From assembly GCA_028708945.1 (NCBI GenBank), contig JAQVXV010000007.1, positions 1 to 64,000 of the forward strand: a DNA stretch of 64,000 nt, read 5' to 3'. The DNA is from Bacilli bacterium (lineage in GTDB: Bacteria > Bacillota_I > Bacilli_A > RF39 > UBA660). This document shows positions 50,385 through 58,887 of the stretch, piece after piece. The notes under the pieces are model-generated. The model had not been told where the DNA came from, did not search any database, and saw only the letters and a list, made by a program, of their open reading frames with translations. The number at the start of each line of letters is the position of its first letter. Position 1 is the first letter of the stretch. The translations under genes were made by a program, and so were the position numbers.

Positions 50385-52538
50385 ATGAAATTAAAAATAA
50401 GAGCAGATGCAAAAGATATAGTAATTTTCTTAATTTTTTGTGTAGCTTTATTATATTTAGTAGCAATAGCGACATTAAATTTAACAACATTTTCAAGAAC
50501 AGGTACTTTTCATGGTTTTGATCCACTACCTGCATTTAATAAAGAAAAAATAGCGGGTACTTTTGTCTTCTTCTTTTTTGCATTAGTATTTATAATGCTT
50601 AGTGTTTCTTCTTTATTTTTTGATAGAGAAAAAGGTATTGGAATTTCAACAAATGCTAAGAAAGATAAAGGTTATGCAAGATGGGCAACAACTAAAGAAA
50701 TGAAAAAAGTTTTAAAAAGAGTTGATCCTGCATCACCAACTTCTGATGTAGCAGGTATTCCGCTTATAAATAATGGTAAAGAATTATGGGTAGATAATGG
50801 TGAATTTCACAGTTTAATTATCGGATCAACCGGTTCTGGTAAAACAGAAATGTTAGTACAACCGTTAGTAAAAGTACTAGCCAAAAAAGGCGAATCGATG
50901 ATTATTACTGACCCTAAGGGTGAAATATATGAAAACAATGCTATAGAATTAAAGGAAAAAGGATATAATATTGTTTTACTTAATTTCCGTGATCCACAAA
51001 GGGGTAATTCATGGAATCCTTTAGCATTACCATATTCATTATATAGAAATGGAAATCAAGATAAGGCTAACGAATTATTAGATGACTTAGCAATGAATAT
51101 TCTTTATGATGAGAATGCCCAAGGACAAGATCCTTTCTGGGAAAAGACATCAGCGGATTATTTTGCAGGTTTGGCACTTGGATTATTCGATGATGCTGAT
51201 GAAGCAGAAATAAATTTAAGTAGTATTAACTTAATGACTAGTGCTGGTGAAGAAAAAATGGGTAATACTACCTATATTAAAGAATACTTTAGTTATAAAG
51301 ATCCAACATCACCAGCGTATATAAATGCAGTAAGTACATTAATGGCACCAAATGAAACAAAAAGTAGTATTTTATCTGTATTTAAACAAAAAATTAAACT
51401 ATTTTCGTCTCGTCAAAATTTATCGGAAATGTTATCAAAAAGTGACTTTGATATGAAAGAAATCGGACGAAGGAAAACAGCTGTATTCTTAGTAGTTCAA
51501 GATGAAAAAAAGACATATCATTCATTAGTAACAATATTTATTAAACAATGCTATGAAACATTAATTGATATAGCACAAGAAAGTGGTGGGAAATTACCAT
51601 TTAGAACCAATTTTATTCTAGACGAATTTGCAAATATGCCCCCACTTAAAGATGTAACAACTATGGTTACTGCAGCACGTAGTAGAAAGATTAGATTTAA
51701 TTTTATTATTCAAAACTTTGCACAATTAACGCAAGTATATGGCAAAGAAAATGGCGAAACAATAAAAGGAAATTGTGGAAATATAATTTATTTAATTAGT
51801 AGTGAAATAAGTGCTTTAGAAGAAATAAGTAAAATGTGTGGAGAAGAAAAATCTAAAGAAAAAGATAAAACAGTTTCAACACCATTAGTAACAGTAAGTG
51901 ACTTACAACGTTTAAAGCAATGGTCAATTATTACAATTAGAACTAGAATGATGCCATATAAGACTGAAATGACACCTAATTTTAAAATGTTAGAAAAAAA
52001 TGCTTGGGGAAAAGATTATATTAAAGCGTCTTACCCAGAGAGAACTCCAGGACAAGTTCGTTATTTTGATATAAAAGCTTTTGTTGATAATAAAAAAGAA
52101 CAAAAGATAAAAGAAGTTTTAGGTAATCTTAATCCTGTAGACAATGCTAGTAGAGCAACTGAAAGACAGTCAGAATCTTCAAAACCAGGAGCATTTAATA
52201 TAGATGAATTAGTAAAAAGAATAGATGCTAAAATAGCGGAATTGGAAGAAGAAGAAAAAAGAGAGCGCGAATTGTCTTCACAAAATCGAAATATATTAAG
52301 GCCAACAATTGAAAATGTAGAAGAAATTAAATCGCCTTTCATTGAAGAATTGGATAATGAACCAGTAGAGATTATAAGTAAAATAGAAGATGAACAAATA
52401 AATGTTACATTACCTGGTTTTATTGAAGAAAAACCTAAACCAATTGAAATACCAGATGAAGAAAATAAAAAGTCGGATAATAAGAACCTTATTACTGATG
52501 ATCAATTCTTTGATGATTTCTTTAATGACGATGTTTAA
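50385..52538 (+). CDS. VirD4/TraG-type T4SS coupling ATPase
   Basis: 717 residues. Two N-terminal helices (~10-35 and 57-82) are followed by a cytoplasmic ATPase: Walker A LIIGSTGSGKTEMLVQPLV (~residues 144-162), IITDPKGEIYE (~172-182), NFRDPQRGNSWNPL, Walker B FILDEFANMPPL (~408-419) and RSRKIRFNFIIQNFAQL. It is a type IV coupling protein, which selects substrates and passes them to the channel. A Glu-rich tail of ~120 residues with EEEEKRERELS ends in acidic IDDDQFFDDFFNDDV-like sequence, unusual for relaxosome-binding T4CPs. No relaxase is encoded nearby. Confidence 0.93.
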   Translation: MKLKIRADAKDIVIFLIFCVALLYLVAIATLNLTTFSRTGTFHGFDPLPAFNKEKIAGTFVFFFFALVFIMLSVSSLFFDREKGIGISTNAKKDKGYARWATTKEMKKVLKRVDPASPTSDVAGIPLINNGKELWVDNGEFHSLIIGSTGSGKTEMLVQPLVKVLAKKGESMIITDPKGEIYENNAIELKEKGYNIVLLNFRDPQRGNSWNPLALPYSLYRNGNQDKANELLDDLAMNILYDENAQGQDPFWEKTSADYFAGLALGLFDDADEAEINLSSINLMTSAGEEKMGNTTYIKEYFSYKDPTSPAYINAVSTLMAPNETKSSILSVFKQKIKLFSSRQNLSEMLSKSDFDMKEIGRRKTAVFLVVQDEKKTYHSLVTIFIKQCYETLIDIAQESGGKLPFRTNFILDEFANMPPLKDVTTMVTAARSRKIRFNFIIQNFAQLTQVYGKENGETIKGNCGNIIYLISSEISALEEISKMCGEEKSKEKDKTVSTPLVTVSDLQRLKQWSIITIRTRMMPYKTEMTPNFKMLEKNAWGKDYIKASYPERTPGQVRYFDIKAFVDNKKEQKIKEVLGNLNPVDNASRATERQSESSKPGAFNIDELVKRIDAKIAELEEEEKRERELSSQNRNILRPTIENVEEIKSPFIEELDNEPVEIISKIEDEQINVTLPGFIEEKPKPIEIPDEENKKSDNKNLITDDQFFDDFFNDDV

Positions 52539-52573
52539 TAGTTAAATGCACTTTATCATAATATTTATTTGCA

Positions 52574-52579
52574 TATAAT
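52574..52579 (+). promoter_or_regulatory. -10 element of the rhodanese gene
   Basis: TATAAT 15 nt before the ATG, with no clear -35. It marks the end of the T4SS operon, which has no obvious terminator in the 56-bp gap. Confidence 0.45.
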
Positions 52580-52594
52580 GTACTAGGTGGTTTA

Positions 52595-52885
52595 ATGGTA
52601 ACAAATATCAGCGTCACTGATTTATTAAAAATGGGTGATAAAGTACATGTTATTGATATCAGAACTCCGATTAGTTATAATAATAATCATATTCCGAATT
52701 CAAAGAATATTGAAAGTAATTTATTAATTAGTAATCCAAATAAATATTTAGATAGAAATAAAAAATATTATATATATTGTCAAAAAGGTATAAGAAGTTA
52801 TAAAATGTGTCTTTTCTTAAACTCGTTAGGGTATAAAGCTGTTAATGTTTTAGGGGGATACGAAAGTTGGATATTGGAAAAATAA
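52595..52885 (+). CDS. Single-domain rhodanese-like sulfurtransferase
   Basis: 96 residues. VHVIDIRTPISYNNNHIPNSKNI (~residues 18-40) and the active-site loop YCQKGIRSYK (Cys ~residue 67), then GYKAVNVLGGYESW. This is the rhodanese fold with an intact catalytic Cys. It carries sulfur as a persulfide. ThiI in this genome lacks a rhodanese domain, but a link is speculative. Own promoter and terminator. Confidence 0.88.
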   Translation: MVTNISVTDLLKMGDKVHVIDIRTPISYNNNHIPNSKNIESNLLISNPNKYLDRNKKYYIYCQKGIRSYKMCLFLNSLGYKAVNVLGGYESWILEK

Positions 52886-52907
52886 GGTATTTTATATACC
52901 TTGTTTT
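52884..52907 (+). terminator. Terminator of the rhodanese gene
   Basis: AAGGTAT (52884-52890), loop TTTAT, ATACCTT (52896-52902), then GTTTT. Confidence 0.75.
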
Positions 52908-52912
52908 GTTAT

Positions 52913-52923
52913 TGTGATATAAT
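52913..52923 (+). promoter_or_regulatory. Extended -10 promoter of the VTT-domain gene
   Basis: TGTGATATAAT with TATAAT at 52918-52923, 16 nt before the ATG. Confidence 0.6.
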
Positions 52924-52939
52924 TATAATAGGTGACGAA

Positions 52940-53524
52940 ATGCAAGAAACATTAGAACAAATAGTACTTTTTTTAAAGAATATAATTGTAAATGATAATA
53001 TAATAATATCGATATTGATGGGATTAATTATTGTCATCGTTGAATCTATATTACCAATATTACCATTGGCAGTTTTTATTGCGATTAATACATTAGTAAT
53101 GGGAAATGCCTTAGGATTTGTTGTTTCTTGGATTGGAACTGTTATAGGTTGTGCTATATCTTTTTGGCTTTTTAGGAAAGGACTTAGTAAACGTTTATAT
53201 AAGAATCTTAATTCAACAAAATATAGTGATTTGATGAAAAAAATGTCTAGTGTAAAATTCAGCCTTTTAGTTATTGTTACAGCATTACCTTTTACACCAG
53301 CATTCACAATTAATATTGCAGCAGGTTTATCCAAAATGAGTTTTAAAAAATTTATATTAGCAATGTTGATTGCTAAAATATCAATAATTTTTTTCTGGGG
53401 ATACATTGGAACAACCTTAATAGAAAGCATTTCAGATTATAAAGTTTTAATTAAAATAGTTATATTGCTATTAGGAGCTTATATTGTATCTTATTTTGTA
53501 AATAAAAAATATAATTTAGATTGA
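52940..53524 (+). CDS. VTT/DedA-like (TVP38/TMEM64) membrane protein
   Basis: 194 residues from the ATG at 52940 (AGGTGAC); the upstream open frame crosses the promoter. Hydrophobic segments at ~20-60, 67-85, 110-130, 140-165 and 172-190. SWIGTVIGCAISFWLFRKGLSKRLYK and ALPFTPAFTINIAAGLSKMSFKKFI are the VTT-domain pattern. Relatives act as lipid scramblases or flippases (e.g. undecaprenyl phosphate recycling); the substrate here is unknown. It precedes rmuC by 8 bp. Confidence 0.82.
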   Translation: MQETLEQIVLFLKNIIVNDNIIISILMGLIIVIVESILPILPLAVFIAINTLVMGNALGFVVSWIGTVIGCAISFWLFRKGLSKRLYKNLNSTKYSDLMKKMSSVKFSLLVIVTALPFTPAFTINIAAGLSKMSFKKFILAMLIAKISIIFFWGYIGTTLIESISDYKVLIKIVILLLGAYIVSYFVNKKYNLD

Positions 53525-53532
53525 GGTGATTT

Positions 53533-54606
53533 ATGGAAATTTTAATAATAGTACTATTAATTTTAATCTTGATAATAGTTATAGCTCTAGCTTCAATATT
53601 ATTAACAAGAGGGGTAAATGAATCGAACATTACTGAGCGATTAGGGAAAGTAGAAATGTCGACAGTAAAGGAATTGGGAGAATTTAAAACCGGTATCAGT
53701 AGAGATATAAGTGAGGATTTTTCTAAACTAATTCAAATAATTGATAAAAAATTAACACAAATCAATGATATGGTAAATGAAAAATTAGATGTAAATTTTG
53801 AAAGAACAAACAAGACATTTAATTCTGTAATTGAAAGATTAACAAAGATCGACGAAGCTCAGAAGAAGATAGATAGTTTATCATATGATATTGTTTCATT
53901 GCAAAATGTATTAACAGATAAGAAAGCAAGAGGAACCTTTGGTGAAGTTAATTTAAAACATATTATGTCTAATGTTTTTGGAAATAATGATACATTATAT
54001 AGAATGCAATACAAATTCAGTAATGGTACATTAGTTGACTGCGTTTTATTCGCGCCAGAACCATTAGGAGTAATTGCAATTGATTCTAAATTTCCACTCG
54101 AGCATTACCAAGAAATGGTAGATAAGAAAAATTCGGAAATTGTTAGATTAAATGCTGAAAAATTATTTAAACAAGATGTTAAAAAACATATTGATGATAT
54201 TAGTTCTAAATATATAATTCCTGGTGTTACAAGTGAACAAGCAATTATGTTTTTACCGGCAGAAGCTATTTTTGCAGAAATAAATGCATATCATATTGAA
54301 CTTCTTGATTATGGTAATAAGAAAAGGGTATGGTTAACATCACCAACAACTTTGATAAGCACTTTAACAACAATTCAAGTAATAATTAAGAATATTGAAA
54401 GAGATAAATACGCAACTGTAATTCATAGAGAATTAAACGCTTTAAGTGATGATTTTTCTAGATATAAAAACCGTTGGGATAAATTATATCGTAGTATCGA
54501 AACAGTAAGTAAGGATGTTAAAGACATTCATACGACAACTGAAAAGATTACTAAAAAGTTCAATACAATACACCAAGTAGAAATGGATAAAAAAGAGATA
54601 GAATAA
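53533..54606 (+). CDS. rmuC: DNA recombination protein RmuC
   Basis: 357 residues. N-terminal membrane helix (residues 2-25), coiled coil to ~130, then the conserved nuclease-like core: KKARGTFGEVNLKHIM, GVIAIDSKFPLEHYQEMV (~residues 176-193), IIPGVTSEQAIMFLPAEAIFAEI and KRVWLTSPTTLISTL. RmuC limits inversions at short repeats and has a PD-(D/E)XK-like core. RBS GAGGTGAT. Confidence 0.93.
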   Translation: MEILIIVLLILILIIVIALASILLTRGVNESNITERLGKVEMSTVKELGEFKTGISRDISEDFSKLIQIIDKKLTQINDMVNEKLDVNFERTNKTFNSVIERLTKIDEAQKKIDSLSYDIVSLQNVLTDKKARGTFGEVNLKHIMSNVFGNNDTLYRMQYKFSNGTLVDCVLFAPEPLGVIAIDSKFPLEHYQEMVDKKNSEIVRLNAEKLFKQDVKKHIDDISSKYIIPGVTSEQAIMFLPAEAIFAEINAYHIELLDYGNKKRVWLTSPTTLISTLTTIQVIIKNIERDKYATVIHRELNALSDDFSRYKNRWDKLYRSIETVSKDVKDIHTTTEKITKKFNTIHQVEMDKKEIE

Positions 54607-54626
54607 ACTTTAAACTCTCTTTTTTT
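54591..54626 (+). terminator. Terminator after rmuC
   Basis: AAAAGAGA (54591-54598) can pair with TCTCTTTT (from 54616) around a ~17-nt loop, then T's; the stem overlaps the rmuC end. Confidence 0.5.
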
Positions 54627-54647
54627 TCAATAATATTAATCTTGTTT

Positions 54648-54658
54648 TGTGCTATAAT
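54648..54658 (+). promoter_or_regulatory. Extended -10 promoter of uvrA
   Basis: TTGTGCTATAAT with TATAAT at 54653-54658, 18 nt before the ATG; no SOS (LexA) box seen. Confidence 0.6.
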
Positions 54659-54676
54659 ATTTATGTAAGGTGATTT

Positions 54677-57481
54677 ATGAACGAAATAATAATAAAAGGT
54701 GCAAGAGAAAATAATTTAAAAAATATTGATATAGTTTTACCAAAAAACAAACTAATTGTAATGACTGGCGTTAGTGGTAGTGGTAAATCTTCTTTAGCGT
54801 TTGATACTATATATGCTGAAGGACAAAGAAGATATATAGAAAGTCTAAGCGCATATGCTAGACAGTTTTTAGGTGGATCAGAAAAACCAGATGTTGATTC
54901 AATTGAAGGTTTAAGTCCAGCAATAAGTATCGACCAAAAAACAACTAATAAGAATCCAAGAAGTACTGTTGGTACAGTAACGGAAATATACGATTATTTA
55001 AGATTGTTATATGCTAGAATAGGGATTCCTTATTGTCCTGTTCATAATAAACCAATTACTAGTCAAAGTATTGAAGAGATGACAAATCAAGTTTTAAAAC
55101 TAGAAAATAATACTAAAATTCGAATATTAAGCCCTGTTGTTTATGGTGAAAAAGGAACCTTTAAAGAATATTTACAGGATTTAAAAAAAGAAGGTTTTGT
55201 TCGAGTTATTGTCGATGATAATGAATATGATTTAGAAGAAGAAATTAAATTAGAAAAAAACATAAAACATAAAATTAGTATCGTAATTGATAGATTAATA
55301 ATTAAAGATGAAATAAGAAGTAGGTTATATGAGGCAATCGAAACTGCTGCTTCACTTGCAAACGGAAAAGTTGTTATTGATGTCATGGGTTATGAAGAAA
55401 TTGTTATGAGTGAAAAATATGCATGTCCAAATTGTGATTTTTCATTACCAGAATTAGAGCCAAGAATGTTTTCTTTTAATGCCCCTTATGGAGCATGTGC
55501 AGATTGTAATGGTCTTGGAATCAAATTAAAAATAGATGAAGATTTAATAATACCTAATAAAAACTTATCAATTAATGAGGGAGCCATAGTTGCAATTAAC
55601 AATGATCAAACTAACACAACGTATACAGCTCTATCAACAGTTTGTAAAGTTTACAAGATAGATATGGATACTCCAATAAAATCATTAAGTAGAAAAAAAT
55701 TAAATATAATTCTATATGGTACAGATGACATTATTGACTTTAAATACACATCAAAAAGCGGTTCAAGAACTACAAAATCCAACTATGAAGGAATCATTGC
55801 TAATCTTGAAAGAAGGTACATTGAAACAAAAAGTACTTGGATTAGGGAGTGGATAGAAAAGTACATGACTGAGTTGACATGTCCAACCTGTAAAGGTGCC
55901 AGACTTAATGATGCAGTACTTTCAGTTTTAATAAACGGAAAAAATATCTATGATGTTACTCTTTTAAGTATACGAGATTTTCATAAATTTCTAACAAACT
56001 TAAAACTTACAAAAGAACAAAAAGAAATTTCAAATTTAGTAATTAAAGAATTAGAATCACGTTTAAATTTTTTAATTAATGTTGGTTTAGAATATTTAAC
56101 TTTAGCGCGAAATGCTGGAACCCTAAGTGGAGGGGAAGCACAGAGAATTAGATTAGCAACTCAGATTGGTTCTAGATTGACTGGAGTACTCTATGTATTA
56201 GATGAACCTAGTATTGGACTTCATCAAAGAGATAATCAAAAATTAATCAACTCTTTATTAGAGATGAGAGATTTAGGAAACACTTTAATTGTTGTCGAAC
56301 ATGATACTGAAACAATGTTAGCGGCTGACTTTTTAGTAGATATCGGTCCAGAGGCTGGTAGTCATGGAGGTTATATTGTAGCTGTTGGAACACCAGAAGA
56401 AGTTATGAAATGTGAAAATAGTATCACTGCTAAATATTTAACCGGTAAAGAAAAAATTGAGGTTCCAAAAACAAGAAGAAAAGGTAATGGTCTTTTCCTT
56501 GAAATAAAGGGTGCTAAAGAGAATAATCTTAAAAATATAAATGTTAAATTTCCATTGGGAACATTTACTTGTATTACTGGTGTAAGTGGTAGTGGTAAAT
56601 CATCTTTAGTAAACGAAATATTATATAAAGCCGTTGCCAATAATTTGTATCGTTCAAAATGGAAAATTGGTAAACATAATGAAATAAAGGGACTTGAAAA
56701 TATCGATAAAGTTGTTGAGATATCGCAATCTCCAATTGGCCGAACACCTAGAAGTAATCCAGCGACATATACTGGCGTTTTTGATCATATAAGAGATGTC
56801 TTTGTTCAAACAAAAGAGTCAAAAATACGTGGATATGATAAAGGTAGATTTAGTTTTAATGTCAAAGGCGGTCGTTGTGAGGCTTGTTGGGGAGATGGTG
56901 TTAAAAAAATTGAGATGCATTTTCTTCCAGATGTATATGTTCTTTGTGAGGTATGTAAGGGGACAAGATATAATGGTGAGACTTTGCAAATTAAATATAA
57001 AGGTAAAAGCATTTATGATGTATTAGAAATGCGCGTTGAAGAAGCAAATACTTTTTTTGAGAATGTTCCAAAAGTAAAACAAGCATTACAAATGCTAATG
57101 GATGTGGGATTATCTTATGTCAAATTAGGACAAAGCGCCCCAACCTTAAGTGGAGGAGAAGCAGCACGTGTTAAATTAGCAAAAGAATTGCAAAAAAAAC
57201 CAACTGGAAAAAGTTTGTTTATATTAGATGAACCTACTACTGGTCTTCATAGTGCGGATATAAAAAAATTGCTTGTTATTTTAAATCGAATAGTAGAAAA
57301 TGGAGATACCGTTGTTGTAATTGAACATAATCTAGATGTAATTAAAATTGCCGATTATATTATAGATTTAGGTCCAGAAGGTGGAGATAACGGTGGTGAA
57401 ATAGTCACGACTGGAACACCAGAACAAGTTATAAAAAATAAAAAAAGTTATACTGGACAATATTTAAAAGAAGTACTTTAA
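54677..57481 (+). CDS. uvrA: Excinuclease ABC subunit A
   Basis: 934 residues, full length. Two ABC modules: Walker A GVSGSGKSSLAFDTIYAEG (~residues 31-49) and GVSGSGKSSLVNEI (~634-647); signatures LSGGEAQRIRLATQIG (~480) and LSGGEAARVKLAKEL (~820). Zinc sites CPNC...CADCNG and CEACWGDG...CEVCKGTRYN are present. UvrA dimers find bulky DNA damage and load UvrB in nucleotide-excision repair. uvrB is often adjacent in other Bacillota, but here uvrA stands alone. Confidence 0.97.
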   Translation: MNEIIIKGARENNLKNIDIVLPKNKLIVMTGVSGSGKSSLAFDTIYAEGQRRYIESLSAYARQFLGGSEKPDVDSIEGLSPAISIDQKTTNKNPRSTVGTVTEIYDYLRLLYARIGIPYCPVHNKPITSQSIEEMTNQVLKLENNTKIRILSPVVYGEKGTFKEYLQDLKKEGFVRVIVDDNEYDLEEEIKLEKNIKHKISIVIDRLIIKDEIRSRLYEAIETAASLANGKVVIDVMGYEEIVMSEKYACPNCDFSLPELEPRMFSFNAPYGACADCNGLGIKLKIDEDLIIPNKNLSINEGAIVAINNDQTNTTYTALSTVCKVYKIDMDTPIKSLSRKKLNIILYGTDDIIDFKYTSKSGSRTTKSNYEGIIANLERRYIETKSTWIREWIEKYMTELTCPTCKGARLNDAVLSVLINGKNIYDVTLLSIRDFHKFLTNLKLTKEQKEISNLVIKELESRLNFLINVGLEYLTLARNAGTLSGGEAQRIRLATQIGSRLTGVLYVLDEPSIGLHQRDNQKLINSLLEMRDLGNTLIVVEHDTETMLAADFLVDIGPEAGSHGGYIVAVGTPEEVMKCENSITAKYLTGKEKIEVPKTRRKGNGLFLEIKGAKENNLKNINVKFPLGTFTCITGVSGSGKSSLVNEILYKAVANNLYRSKWKIGKHNEIKGLENIDKVVEISQSPIGRTPRSNPATYTGVFDHIRDVFVQTKESKIRGYDKGRFSFNVKGGRCEACWGDGVKKIEMHFLPDVYVLCEVCKGTRYNGETLQIKYKGKSIYDVLEMRVEEANTFFENVPKVKQALQMLMDVGLSYVKLGQSAPTLSGGEAARVKLAKELQKKPTGKSLFILDEPTTGLHSADIKKLLVILNRIVENGDTVVVIEHNLDVIKIADYIIDLGPEGGDNGGEIVTTGTPEQVIKNKKSYTGQYLKEVL

Positions 57482-57485
57482 AAAA

Positions 57486-57529
57486 TATAGGTAAATCTAA
57501 TGAATGTTTAAATTATAAAATTACCTATA
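57486..57529. repeat. Perfect 9-bp inverted repeat between uvrA and the surface-protein gene
   Basis: TATAGGTAA (57486-57494) and TTACCTATA (57521-57529) with 26 nt between. There is no T-run on the plus strand, so it is a weak candidate terminator and could be an operator for the gene at 57571. Confidence 0.4.
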
Positions 57530-57570
57530 AAAATAGAATAAAATATGATATTATTATAATGAGGTGTAAT

Positions 57571-58182
57571 ATGAAAAAGATATTTGGTTTAATTTTAATG
57601 GCATTAATGCTACCTATAGTTAGTGCCGCTGATTATGATGTGTCTGTAGAACTTACAAATAAAGGAAATACTAAATTGTATTATATTACCGAAGGTTTTG
57701 AAAGAGTGTCTTTATGGACTGATAAAAAAGAGGAAATAAACAATCAATATGGTAACTTTATAGTAGGGGAAAAAACAAAAGTTGATTTTAATCGTGGAAC
57801 ATTAAAACTAACGGGTGGTACAATAAGTGAATTAAAAATAAAAGTAGATAGTAGTGTAACAACTTATTATGTAATCAAAGACTATGTATTAAATGATAAT
57901 TCTTTAACTATTAAAAATGAAAATGGTTTAAAAGTATATGTTAAAGAAAACGATATTGAAGAAGAAGTAGAATTTAACTTATGTGATTATGAGTTAGACG
58001 ATACATATATATGCTATACTACAAAATTAGAACTAGAAAAGGTAACAGAAGTAATTGAAAATAGTGATAATGTTGTTATACCGATTGAAAAAAGTAATTA
58101 CTATTATTATATGATTCCTTTTGTCGCGTTAATAGCTATTGGAGGATTTATCTTAATTAAATCAAAAGGAAAAAGACAATGA
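57571..58182 (+). CDS. Exported, C-terminally anchored surface protein, unknown
   Basis: 203 residues from the ATG at 57571 (GAGGTG). Signal peptide 1-19 (cleavage after VVSA-like IVSA), ~155-residue outside domain rich in Val/Thr/Asn/Asp with a Cys pair (LCDYELDDTYICY), and a C-terminal helix (YMIPFVALIAIGGFILI) with a Lys-rich tail. No family recognised. Topology matches the exported proteins in the T4SS locus at 32708 and 49695. Its stop overlaps the deoD start (ATGA). Confidence 0.7.
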   Translation: MKKIFGLILMALMLPIVSAADYDVSVELTNKGNTKLYYITEGFERVSLWTDKKEEINNQYGNFIVGEKTKVDFNRGTLKLTGGTISELKIKVDSSVTTYYVIKDYVLNDNSLTIKNENGLKVYVKENDIEEEVEFNLCDYELDDTYICYTTKLELEKVTEVIENSDNVVIPIEKSNYYYYMIPFVALIAIGGFILIKSKGKRQ

Positions 58183-58877
58183 CTCCACATATTGAAGCTA
58201 AGATAGAAGATATAGCGCCTAACGTTATCATGCCGGGTGATCCTCTGCGTGCTAAATACATTGCCGAAACATATTTAACTGACTATAAGTTGGTTAATAG
58301 TGTACGTAATATGTATGCCTATACTGGTTATTATAAAGATAAAAAGGTAACTGTTATGGGTTCGGGAATGGGTATTTCTAGTATAGGAATATATTCTTAT
58401 GAATTATTTAAATTTTATAATGTCGAAAACATCATAAGAGTTGGTAGTTGTGGTTCATATAAAAAGGAATTAGATTTATATAGTTTAATACTAGTAGATA
58501 AAAGTTATTCAGAGTCAAATTACGCTCTAATACAAAATGGTTGTAAAGATAATATATTAAAACCATCATTACAATTAAATAATAAAATAAAAGAAATTGC
58601 ACAAGATAATAATGTTAAATTGAATGAAGGATTAATTTATTCAAGTGAAGTATTCTATCAAGAGAAAGATAATTATTTAGATCTAGTATCTAAATATGAT
58701 TGCTTAGGAGTTGAAATGGAAAGTTTTGCACTCTTTCATAATGCTAATGTTTTAGGTAAAAAAGCAGCCTGTATTTTAACTGTATCTGATAATTTTATAA
58801 CAAATGCTAAAGCTACAGTTGAAGAAAGACAAACAGCTTTTAATGAAATGATCGTACTAGCGCTAAAAGCAATCTAG
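58179..58877 (+). CDS. deoD: Purine-nucleoside phosphorylase, DeoD type
   Basis: 232 residues. VIMPGDPLRAKYIAETYL, VTVMGSGMGISSIGIYSYEL (~residues 66-85), IIRVGSCGSYK, GVEMESFALF (~178-187) and LTVSDNF with the catalytic Asp (~204). It splits purine nucleosides with phosphate to base and ribose-1-phosphate in salvage. It overlaps the upstream surface-protein gene by 4 bp, an odd pairing. Confidence 0.95.
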   Translation: MTPHIEAKIEDIAPNVIMPGDPLRAKYIAETYLTDYKLVNSVRNMYAYTGYYKDKKVTVMGSGMGISSIGIYSYELFKFYNVENIIRVGSCGSYKKELDLYSLILVDKSYSESNYALIQNGCKDNILKPSLQLNNKIKEIAQDNNVKLNEGLIYSSEVFYQEKDNYLDLVSKYDCLGVEMESFALFHNANVLGKKAACILTVSDNFITNAKATVEERQTAFNEMIVLALKAI

Positions 58878-58887
58878 AAGGGAATAT

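Noticed and set aside
52909..53430. 173-codon antisense frame over the VTT-domain gene
   Set aside because: Mirror of a hydrophobic gene, no start signals; the plus-strand VTT motifs are clear.
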